NCBI GenBank assembly: GCA_963820545.1
Contig: CAWGAJ010000001.1
Coordinates: 806,001-870,000, forward strand
Origin: CAWGAJ01 sp963820545
GTDB taxonomy: Bacteria > Planctomycetota > Planctomycetia > Pirellulales > Thermoguttaceae
Length of the DNA: 64,000 bases
Reading direction: 5' to 3'
In this document: positions 56,552-64,000 of the stretch, in pieces
Position numbering within the stretch: position 1 is the stretch's first letter
Layout: the number at the start of each line of letters is the position of its first letter
Notes under the pieces: generated by a model
The model's input: only the letters and a program-made list of their open reading frames with translations
What the model was told of the DNA's origin: nothing
The model's database searches: none
Made by a program: the position numbers and the translations under genes

Positions 56552-57283
56552 ATGGAACACCTTCAAAGTGAACTTGATCTCCTAATAGAAAGTTTGTCTG
56601 ACAAGGAAGAAATTCGTTCAAAGTTGGAATCACTTATTTCTGTTTATCCTTTCAATGAATATGAATTCATTATCTCCCATCTTTTGGCAAAAGATGTATT
56701 ATCATTAGATCAATATCTGGAGTTGCGTGACAACTATATTTCTAGAAATCTATATCTTTATATATTCGAAATCAGTGCTCCACGCACATTCGGTGAGGCA
56801 TGGGCACAAGGGCATCTGAAAGAACTGATTCCTGATCTTGTGAAGCCTTCTAAGAAACTTGATCCTAATTATGCTGGTCAATACGACTTTTTACTTGAGA
56901 ATAAAATACGTATTGAGGTTAAAGCTTCTAGAGCTGTTGATTCTTCAATGGAAGCTCCTCTTTATGTTAAAGCATTATCTTCGGATTCATCTAAACCTTT
57001 TTGGATGAACTTTCAACAGATAAAACCACGTTGCTGTGACATCATTGTATGGATCGCTGTTTGGCGTGACATTATTCGTTATTGGGTCTTCTCATCATAC
57101 GAAATTGAGCACAATCCCCATTACTCATCTGGACAACATCGTGGAAATGTTGGCGAAGGGCAATTGCACGTATGGGATTACAACATAAACGATTTTAATT
57201 CATTTGAAGTAAAATCAGATAAATTGAAAGATGCGATTAGAGATGCTTATAAACGTCAGCAAATAAAGACAAAACAAAGTTAA
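56552..57283 (+). CDS. PD-(D/E)XK restriction endonuclease
   Basis: 243 residues, strongly AT-rich compared with its neighbours. The nuclease core is YDFLLENKIRIEVKASRAVD: Asp112, then Glu122-Val-Lys124 (D-X9-E-X-K). An aromatic C-terminal part (IIVWIAVWRDIIRYWVFSSY) forms the later strands. It lies 9 bp after the adenine methyltransferase and before ugd. That arrangement and the motif make it the cognate endonuclease. No close family name is recalled, so its cut site is unknown. Confidence 0.8.
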   Translation: MEHLQSELDLLIESLSDKEEIRSKLESLISVYPFNEYEFIISHLLAKDVLSLDQYLELRDNYISRNLYLYIFEISAPRTFGEAWAQGHLKELIPDLVKPSKKLDPNYAGQYDFLLENKIRIEVKASRAVDSSMEAPLYVKALSSDSSKPFWMNFQQIKPRCCDIIVWIAVWRDIIRYWVFSSYEIEHNPHYSSGQHRGNVGEGQLHVWDYNINDFNSFEVKSDKLKDAIRDAYKRQQIKTKQS

Positions 57284-57317
57284 TCTGTTTCAGATTATAT
57301 TTTGAGGATTTATCGAC

Positions 57318-58630
57318 ATGAAAATCGTTGTTATCGGCACGGGGTACGTAGGACTGGTCACGGGCACGTGTTTGGCCGAAACCGGCAACAACGTGGTCTG
57401 CGTGGATTGCGACCGGAAGAAAATCGACCTTTTGAACCGCGGCCACATTCCCATTTACGAGCCGGGGCTGGCCGAACTGGTGGCCCGCAACATGAGCGCC
57501 GGGCGATTGCACTTTACCACTGATCAGACCTCCGCGGTGAGCAAGGCGCAGATCGTGTTTTTGGCCGTGGGCACGCCGCCGTCGGAAGACGGGCTGGTGG
57601 ATCTTTCCGCGCTTTGGGCGGTGGTGGACGGCATTGCCGGGCACTTGGACAAATCTTGTATCGTGGTCTGCAAGAGCACCGCGCCGGTAGGCACCAACGC
57701 GAAAATCGCCGCCCGCCTGAAAAAACTCTCCGGACACGATATCGAGGTGGCCAGCAATCCGGAATTTCTCAAGGAAGGGGCGGCCATCGAGGATTTCATG
57801 AAACCCGACCGGGTGGTCGTCGGCGCCCGCCGGCCCGAGGTGGCCGAAGTGCTCAAGGACCTCTATCAGCCCTATCTCCGCACCGAAAAGCCCTTGTTGA
57901 TCATGACGCCCGAAAGCGCCGAGATGACCAAGTATGCGGCCAACGCCCTGCTCTCGACAAAGATCAGTTTTATCAACGAAATAGCGAACATCTGCGAGCG
58001 GGCCGGGGCGGATATCAACGACGTGCGCCGCGGCATCGGTTTTGACAATCGCATTGGCTTCGCCTTCCTTTTTCCCGGGGCGGGCTTCGGGGGCAGTTGT
58101 TTTCCCAAAGACATGCGCGCCTGGCGGCCGCGGCCCGCGCGCTGGGCGTCGAGCCGCGGATCCTCGACGCGGTCCATGCCGTAAACGAGCGTCAGAAAAA
58201 CCTCCTGGCCGATAAGATCGAGGAACATTTTGGCGATAATCTGCGGAATAAGGCGATTGCCGTCTGGGGCCTGGCCTTCAAGCCCGGCACCGACGACATC
58301 CGCGAGGCGCCCGCGCTGGCGCTGATCGAGCGACTCCTGGAAAAAGGCGTGAAACTCCGCGTGCATGATCCCGTGGCCATGGAAAACGTGCGCCGCGCTT
58401 ACGGCGAGAAACTGGTCTACTGCGACCGGCGCGACGACGCCCTGATTGGCGCCGACGCCCTGGCCATTGTCACCGAGTGGAAGCAGTTCGTGCATCCCAA
58501 CCTCGAGGAATTGATCAAGCTCATGCGCAAGCCCGTGATCTTCGACGGGCGCAACCTCTACAATCCCGAGCGCATGCGCGAGGCCGGATTCACCTACTAC
58601 AGCATCGGCCGGCCGGTGGTTAGGGCCTAA
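57318..58630 (+). CDS. ugd: UDP-glucose 6-dehydrogenase (frameshifted)
   Basis: Ugd oxidises UDP-glucose to UDP-glucuronate for polysaccharide synthesis. Visible: MKIVVIGTGYVGLVTGTCLA (NAD fold), STAPVGTNAKIAARL, ASNPEFLKEGAAIEDF, active-site Cys (about residue 261) in FGGSCFPKDMRA, then in the next frame VWGLAFKPGTDDIREAPALA and FDGRNLYNPERMREAGFTYY. The join is near 58122, where CGCGCCTGG probably was CGCGCCCTGG. About 437 residues, normal. It could also be GDP-mannose dehydrogenase-like, but the motifs fit Ugd best. Confidence 0.92.
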
Positions 58631-58887
58631 TGCAGAGTGGGCAGTGGACAGTGGGCAGTGGATAGAGTTCAGGGTTCAGCGCTCTTCAGTCTCCACTTTT
58701 TAGTTGTTGTCATTCTGAGCGCAGCGAAGAATCTAGTACTGGGAATGGGGGAGCGGACCTCTGGTGACATTTCCGCGACTAAAGATTTACGTCGGTATTG
58801 TTTTTAACCGTCGGGACACTCATATTTGCCCCAGAATCCGCTAAGAACCATTCACTTCGATTTGATTAGACCGTATGATACAGGCTT
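58631..58887. repeat. Heptamer tract and dispersed inverted-repeat block
   Basis: GTGGGCAGTGGACAGTGGGC and GTTCAGGGTTCAGC tracts (58637-58680), then TGTCATTCTGAGCGCAGCG with AAGAATCTAGTACTGGG (58713-58742). The second block belongs to the AGATTCTTCGC...TCAGAATGAC family found at four places in this window. No gene. Confidence 0.8.
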
Positions 58888-61400
58888 ATGACAGGTTCTA
58901 TCATGCATCTGGCAGCCATCGACAATCTGGAAGCTTACTTGTCTAAGTTTGGGCTGACGGCCTTTAGATATGGTCAGAAAGAGGTCATCTCGACCGTGCT
59001 TGCCGGGCAGGATTGTTTGTGCGTGATGCCCACCGGCGGCGGGAAAAGTCTGTGTTATCAACTGCCCGCGATCGTACTCGAGGGGCTTTCGCTCATCGTT
59101 TCGCCGCTGATCGCGCTGATGAAAAATCAAGTCGATCAACTCCAGGCCTTGGGACTGCCGGTTACGTTTATCAACAGCACGATTTCGCTGGCCGAGCAGA
59201 ACGACAGGCTGACGCGCATGGCGGCCGGCGAATATCGAATTGTGTACGTGGTGCCCGAACGATTTCGCAGCGGGCGATTTATCGACGCCGTGCGCACGGC
59301 GGGAGTCAAACTGCTGGCGGTCGACGAGGCGCACTGCATCAGTCAATGGGGTCACGATTTCCGCCCCGATTATGCCCGGCTGGGTTATTTCCGGCAGATT
59401 CTCGGCAATCCCGTAACCATCGCACTAACCGCCACGGCCACCGACAACGTGAGGCGCGACATCATCGAGCAACTCGATCTCAGCGAGCCGCGAACCTTCA
59501 TCACCGGTTTTGCCCGGCCTAATCTTTTTTACGAAGTGCTTCAGCCGCGCGGCGAGACGGAAAAAGCCGAGAAGCTTTTGCAGTTTCTCCGCGAAACGCC
59601 CGGCCCGGGCATTATTTATACCTCCACCCGAAAACGCGCCGAAGACCTTGCTGAACTGCTCAAAGCTCAATCCCAGCGGCGGATTGCGGTCTATCATGCC
59701 GGCATGTTGCCCGATCAACGCCGAGAGGCTCAAGACGCGTTTATGGAAGGCCGCGCGGAAATCATCGTGGCCACAAACGCCTTTGGCATGGGCATCGATA
59801 AGGCCGACGTGCGCTCGGTGGTCCACTACAACGTGCCGGGCAGCCTGGAAGCGTATTATCAAGAGGCCGGTCGGGCGGGCCGCGACGGATTGCCCGCGCG
59901 CTGCCTGATGCTTTATAACGCCGCGGACCTTTACATTCAAAGATATTTCATCGACAGCGCATATCCCGACCGGGAATATGTCGTCCATGTCTACAATTTC
60001 CTGTGCGGCTTGGACGAGGATCCCATTGAGCTGACGCAACAGCAGGTCAAAGAAGCCCTGGATTTATCTTTGAGCGACGAAGGCGTGGGCAACTGCGAAC
60101 AACTGTTGGAAGGGGCCGGAGTCTTGGAACGGCTCACATCTTCGCAAAATCTGGCCTCGGTGCGCATCGACAGCGACTTGCCCACGCTGGTCGATCTATT
60201 GCCCAAGCAGGCCAAAGTGCAGCGCAAAGTGTCTGCGCGGTCGAGCGTCTGGTAGGCCAGCGCCGCCAGGAACTGATACCGTTTCGCCCAAACCATTTGC
60301 AATTTGACGATGAAATAGATCAGCCCTCGATTATGCACGCCTTGCACGAGCTGAACCGGTTGAAGGTATTTAGCTACGTGCCTGCGTTTCACGGCCGGGC
60401 GATCCGCATGATCCGCCGCGACTTGCCCTTCGATAAACTCGACATCGATTTCGAAGCAGTGGAGCGCCGCAAGTCATCGGAATTGCAGAAACTCAACCAG
60501 ATAGTGTCTTTTACCTTAAGCGGATTGTGCCGCCAGGGGGAAATTTTACGATATTTCGGCGAGCAAAATCCACAGCGCTGCGGGCATTGCGATAACTGCC
60601 GGCAACATCCAATCGGAAAAAGCCCTCACCCTCGGGCACCACGTCAGTGGTCGCTCCCGAAGGGAGAGGGGACTTCTGAGATAAGCTCTGTAGGAATCCC
60701 CAGCGGCAAATTGCTCGAAGCCGTGCGCATGATCCTCAGCGGAGTGGCACGCACCCAAGCCCGCTTTGCCTGCGGAAAAAACGTCATAGCCGAAATGCTG
60801 TGCGGCTCTGAAAATGCAAAGATAAAAAAACTTGGCCTGGACCGGTTAAGTACGTTCAGTCTGTTGAAACATCTAACACAGATGGAAGTCGTCAGACTGA
60901 TCGACGCGCTGATCTCACTGGGCTGTTTGCAGCAGGTGGAAATTATAAAGTTTAGGCCGGTAGTGCAATTAACCGAGTTCGGCGACGAAGTAATGAAAGG
61001 CAAAAAACCGCTTAAAAATCCCTTGCCGATCCCGGAATACCTCTCTAAAAAAATTCGCGGTGAAAAGATAACCCTCGTTCAGTCAATAACATCAAAAAAA
61101 CAATCTATTCCAACGGTTCCGCGGGAAAACGACGCCGAATTGCGCGACGCCTTAAAGAGTTGTGCACTGGAGATTGCCGAGGAGGCCAGCATTCCAGCTT
61201 ATTGTATTTTTCACAACAGCACCTTGAATGAACTAGTATGCCTGCGCCCGCGCACGAGGGCCGAATTGCTGGAAATTAAAGGCATTGGCCCGGCAAAAGT
61301 GAAACAATTCGGCCAAACCATACTGGAAATAATTGCGGAATATACATTGTCGCTGGAAAGTGAACCTAGCGTCGTCAAATTCGATCAGATTGAAGATTAA
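58888..61400 (+). CDS. recQ: ATP-dependent DNA helicase RecQ (frameshifted, with repeat insertion)
   Basis: RecQ unwinds DNA in repair and recombination. Visible: CVMPTGGGKSLCYQLP (Walker A), AVDEAHCISQWGHDFRPDY (DEAH), IIVATNAFGMGIDKADVRSV and YYQEAGRAGRDGLPARC. In the next frame come the zinc cysteines of QNPQRCGHCDNC, and in the C-terminal HRDC domain AYCIFHNSTLNELVCLRPRT and IKGIGPAKVKQFGQTILEII. Frames join near 60230-60245. After the zinc region ~22 codons (60617-60682) are a REP-like repeat kept in frame. About 837 residues. Confidence 0.9.
60617..60682 (+). repeat. REP-like palindromic repeat inside recQ
   Basis: CCCTCACCC...GTCGCTCCCGAAGGGAGAGG GGAC-type block. The same CCCTCACC / GGGAGAGG elements occur in intergenic DNA at 38517-38640 and 52429-52462. 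Here it adds an in-frame loop (HPRAPRQWSLPKGEGTSE) between the zinc and winged-helix parts. Confidence 0.75.
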
Positions 61401-61679
61401 TTAGTCGGGACCCCATTGTTCCAGAAAGACATCCAGGCCAATGGGCGAAGCCGCGATGTAAACCAGATATATCATAATGCCGATTGATATTGACCAATTT
61501 ATAGCGATTAGATTTAGAGCTTATCCTAAAACCAGTGTTTGTCTCCAAGTAGTATAAATTCGTAAATTGCAATTCGGGGGACACAATACGGAAATTCGGG
61601 GGACACAATACTTAATTCTTGCATTTCCTTGAATCCCTAACCTGCCATGATCGGAGCTTATCTCCCAATCTGTCAATAA
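61401..61679. repeat. GGGGGACACAATAC repeats after recQ
   Basis: ATTCGGGGGACACAATAC occurs twice (61573-61611), followed by TTAATTCTTGCATTTCCTTG. The same string is found at 62485-62522 and inverted fragments at 61683-61735. No gene. Confidence 0.85.
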
Positions 61680-62366
61680 TTAGGTATTGTGTCCCCCGAA
61701 TTTGCCCTGTCCCCCGAATTTGCCCGAATTTGCAGGGATTATTGGAGACCAGACCAAATAGCCCTCGCCATCGAGTGCGGGAGTAAAAATGTGCGTTGTG
61801 TTCATAACAATTGCATCAAAAAATGCCTCCGACTGGATGTCGTCCTGGGGAAGTTCTGTGTATAATGAACACACACCTGTCGCCCAATGGTGTTCTGATT
61901 CACGAATCGCGCATTCTATCGAGTCCGGGCTACCAGCGTTTTCACTGGTCAAGATGTGATAGACCTCGTCCCCGAAAAGCAAGATTTGGGACTCCCTCGG
62001 GAAATCCACAACAGCTTTGCGCGTGGCAGCCCAGTTTTCACACAGCACGATGGCTTCTTTCGATTTCAGCAAATACTTATCGAGAAATGGAATTAGTCCC
62101 CACATTGGGCCATCCATCCATGAGATAGATTCCGAACCAGGCAGATTGTATTTGCCTCCGCAATAGGTTGCATATTCATAAAGGCAGTCCGCATCTAAAT
62201 CGAGCGATTCGAAGGCAATCAATAGCATCGGCCCGCTCGCCTCGGAAAAGCGCTGCAAGAGTTTCTTACTTAATGTGTGCTCCGGTGCGCCCATCTCCAT
62301 ATTTTTCAGCACTTGCCTCTTCGCTTTAGGATCGTTGTCCGAAAGCGGATAATATTTCCACATCAT
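61680..62366 (-). CDS. Unknown protein between GGGGACACAATAC repeats
   Basis: 228 residues (MMWKYYPLSDNDPKAKRQVL). It has hydrophobic strands (GPMLLIAFESLDLDADCLYE, SQILLFGDEVYHILT) and a tryptophan-containing loop (SISWMDGPMWGLIPF). The last ~15 residues (NSGKFGGQGKFGGHNT) are coded by the flanking repeat. I do not recognise a family. AT content and repeat borders suggest a passenger gene brought in with the repeats. Confidence 0.5.
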   Translation of the reverse strand: MMWKYYPLSDNDPKAKRQVLKNMEMGAPEHTLSKKLLQRFSEASGPMLLIAFESLDLDADCLYEYATYCGGKYNLPGSESISWMDGPMWGLIPFLDKYLLKSKEAIVLCENWAATRKAVVDFPRESQILLFGDEVYHILTSENAGSPDSIECAIRESEHHWATGVCSLYTELPQDDIQSEAFFDAIVMNTTHIFTPALDGEGYLVWSPIIPANSGKFGGQGKFGGHNT

Positions 62367-63407
62367 ATAAACTTATCTCTCTGCAATTAAATGTAATTGT
62401 ATTCAAAGATGGGAACTGTATTCCGGTATTCCGGGGACAGTATTCCGGCATATTCCGGGACGGCATATTCCGGGGACACCATATTCCGGGGACACAATAC
62501 TTAATTATTGCATTTCCTTGTTCACGCGGGTTCCACTGCTGGCTTGCCCAATATTGTATTTCTGTCGATTGTACACCGCCCACCGTTCACCGCCCACTGC
62601 TCACCGCATAGGCTTTAGACTTTAGGCTGGAGGCTGGAGGATATTGAATATTGCTGAACCCTGAACCCTTGTTATTGCACACCGTCCACTTTCCTTCAGT
62701 CTATAGTCTCCAGCCTACAGCCTAGTCGTCCAACAAATGCCCTTCTCCACGAAACTAAAAACGACTGAAAAATCGCCAAAAAACCACAAAAAACAAATGA
62801 TGATCAACTTACTAGCGTGCACTTTTTCTAGGTGTGTTTACACCTCGCGCCCGTTGCATCTCTTTACACTTCAACCAGTTATTTTTTACTGAAAACTTTA
62901 AACCAATAACTTACGACTTTATTCATTTTTCCCCAATAATTCACTGCGTAAGTTTCTCTGTCCAAAAATTCCAACTGCTTATCCAGTAATCCACTTGCGC
63001 AACGTTTCACCGAAAAACCAAAACATATTTTTCTACTACTTAAGAGTGGGCAAAACCGTCGTCATAACATCTTATTTTCCAATCCCTTATACCGCTCCAT
63101 TTTGGCCAAAAAACAAGAACTCTCTATAGTAGACCGAAAATTCCAAAACCCCCCTCCAAATAATCCTCTTTCTTGAACAATAAGCGTTCCCAGGCAGAGC
63201 ATGGGAACGAGGTGCGTGGCCTGTGCCGAACCCTGAACCCTTGATAGATCCTTCGCTTTGCTCAGGATGACTCTTTGCTCAGGATGACTCTTTGCTCAGG
63301 ATGACTCCAATTCCCAATCTCCTGTAAGACGGTTTTCAAAACCGTCCTACCAATCACTAATCCCTAATCTCCGGACACACCCGCTCGCCTTTGGCTCGCG
63401 GCTAAAC
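62367..63407. repeat. Repeat-only kilobase
   Basis: No gene. In order: TATTCCGGGGACA repeats (62427-62500), GGCTTGCCCA box (62542), CACCGTCCAC-type heptamers (62580-62600), GGCTGGAGGCTGGAGG tract, TTCAGTCTATAGTCTCCAGC, the ~387-bp element B, and three tandem CTTTGCTCAGGATGACT units (63251-63307). Confidence 0.85.
62768..63154 (-). repeat. ~387-bp non-coding element, copy B (inverted relative to copy A)
   Basis: Matches 41775-42160 in reverse complement along the full length. Both are bounded by CCGGGGGTTTTGGAA-like sequence on one side and by a CAAAAAACC ACAAAAAACAAAT side on the other. The pair flanks about 20.6 kb. Confidence 0.85.
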
Positions 63408-64000
63408 TTACTGACCTCTAACCTCTAATCTCTCTAGCAGCGTTTCAACTTCGCGGAAGGCTGGCGATTGAGGCACTTCGGCGCCTTGGCGGAGTTCGAC
63501 GAGCAAATCGCCGAGGAGTTCGCTTTCGAGCCAGTTGGCGAGCCACCCGGCGCGCTGTTGTGCATAGCGGGATTGGAGGCGGAGGAACAATCGGCCGGCG
63601 GCGCGGCTAACGCCTTCGCTGGTGGTGGAGACCAGGGCTTCGCCGCCGCCGGTGATGCCGCCGGTGATGGCCGCCTCGGTGGCCAATTGACCGGCGGTAT
63701 GTCCGGCCGCATGGACCGCGGCCTGGCCCACGATATCGCCGGCAAAGTGCAGGCCGGTAAAAAACAGGCCAACGGTGATTGCCGGCCGGGCCATGGCCAG
63801 CAGGTGGTCGAGCGACTGCAGGAAGCGGACCGCGCGGGGATTGGCCTGGCGCCAGGCCTCGAGTTCGGCGTGGAGGAAAGAGCGATAGTGTTCGTCAACA
63901 GCGGGCAGATGATCGTGAGCCTCTTGGACGCTAAGCAGCAATTCGGCCCGGGCGCGGCCGCCTAAGAGCTTTAGCAAGCGCGGCGCAGGGTGTCGTTGCC
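63408..64000 (-). CDS. Membrane protein, C-terminal part (5' partial at window edge)
   Basis: The reading frame is open to base 64000. The visible ~197 residues begin QRHPAPRLLKLLGGRARAEL. Two hydrophobic helices (AITVGLFFTGLHFAGDIVGQ and ATEAAITGGITGGGEALVST) follow an amphipathic region (FLHAELEAWRQANPRAVRFL), and a long helical tail ends LLERLEVRG. The glycine-rich helix pair resembles the C-terminal membrane segments of some bacterial GTPase-like proteins, but the GTPase part would be off the window, so the call is uncertain. Confidence 0.6.
   Translation of the reverse strand, partial: QRHPAPRLLKLLGGRARAELLLSVQEAHDHLPAVDEHYRSFLHAELEAWRQANPRAVRFLQSLDHLLAMARPAITVGLFFTGLHFAGDIVGQAAVHAAGHTAGQLATEAAITGGITGGGEALVSTTSEGVSRAAGRLFLRLQSRYAQQRAGWLANWLESELLGDLLVELRQGAEVPQSPAFREVETLLERLEVRGQ

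Noticed and set aside
52344..61529. Insertion-sequence ends marked by TTTAGAGCCTGTCCTAAAAC-like strings at 52344 and 61510
   Set aside because: Both are in the same orientation 9 kb apart with core genes between, no transposase and no target duplication; kept only as a repeat note.
41775..63154. Composite transposon bounded by the inverted ~387-bp elements
   Set aside because: The 20.6 kb between the copies holds gyrA, motAB, ugd and recQ (core genes), and no transposase; the copies are diverged. An inversion substrate is possible but a transposon is not supported.

Overview
The window looks like a chromosomal segment of a member of the Planctomycetota, probably from a metagenome or a draft long-read assembly. 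The clues are a BBP7-type outer-membrane protein, a protein ending in a PEP-CTERM sorting tail, a transmembrane serine/threonine kinase, an ECF sigma/anti-sigma/PDZ operon, a shortened MnmE-like GTPase, and moderately GC-rich genes separated by long repeat-filled gaps. No rRNA, tRNA or CRISPR array was found.

Layout. 1-8.9 kb: the end of a fatty-acyl-AMP ligase/ACP/PLP acyltransferase fusion, BBP7, rtcA, the ECF operon and bioF. 9-12 kb: two TIM-barrel isomerase-like genes and a UbiA-type prenyltransferase, each block preceded by the same ~130 bp repeat. 12.1-12.4 kb: a rod-shaped non-coding RNA candidate with its own promoter and T-tract. 12.4-28 kb: sulfur, NAD and tRNA genes (larE, sufS, sufU, nadA, mnmA, an mnmE-like gene), sixA, a divergent RNase HII-like gene, a metallophosphoesterase, a TPR protein and prfB with its +1 recoding site. 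28-37 kb: a sigma-54 activator, an IS5-family element, a cluster of small unknown genes, a PEP-CTERM protein, hemE and a cysteine-rich secreted protein. 37.8-41.6 kb: a glutamine amidotransferase, lnt and a membrane coiled-coil pair. 42.5-47.3 kb: an AT-richer three-gene minus-strand operon (DruA-like DUF4338 protein, kinase-ATPase fusion, GFEPR-motif protein), the best candidate for an undescribed conflict system. 47.9-64 kb: motB/motA, a GH51 arabinofuranosidase, gyrA, a two-gene restriction-modification system, ugd, recQ, an unknown gene between short repeats, and the end of a membrane protein.

Two features cut across the window. First, about fifteen otherwise normal genes, many of them housekeeping, are split by one- or two-base frame changes, mostly in CG-rich contexts (GGCC, CGCGCC, CGCGCG). 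I read most of these as sequence errors, so I annotate whole genes across them. The prfB shift is a real recoding site, and the transposase shift may be. Second, the intergenic DNA is full of repeats: tracts with a 7-bp period, a hairpin repeat family, REP-like palindromes, and a diverged ~387 bp non-coding element present twice in inverted orientation (41.8 and 62.8 kb).

How the genes work together. sufS-sufU supply sulfur, mnmA and the mnmE-like protein modify tRNA, and larE is a separate sulfur-insertion enzyme. The ECF operon resembles an envelope-stress circuit. The accessory genes (kinase-ATPase operon, R-M pair, IS5) lie next to the repeat-rich gaps, as expected for acquired DNA.
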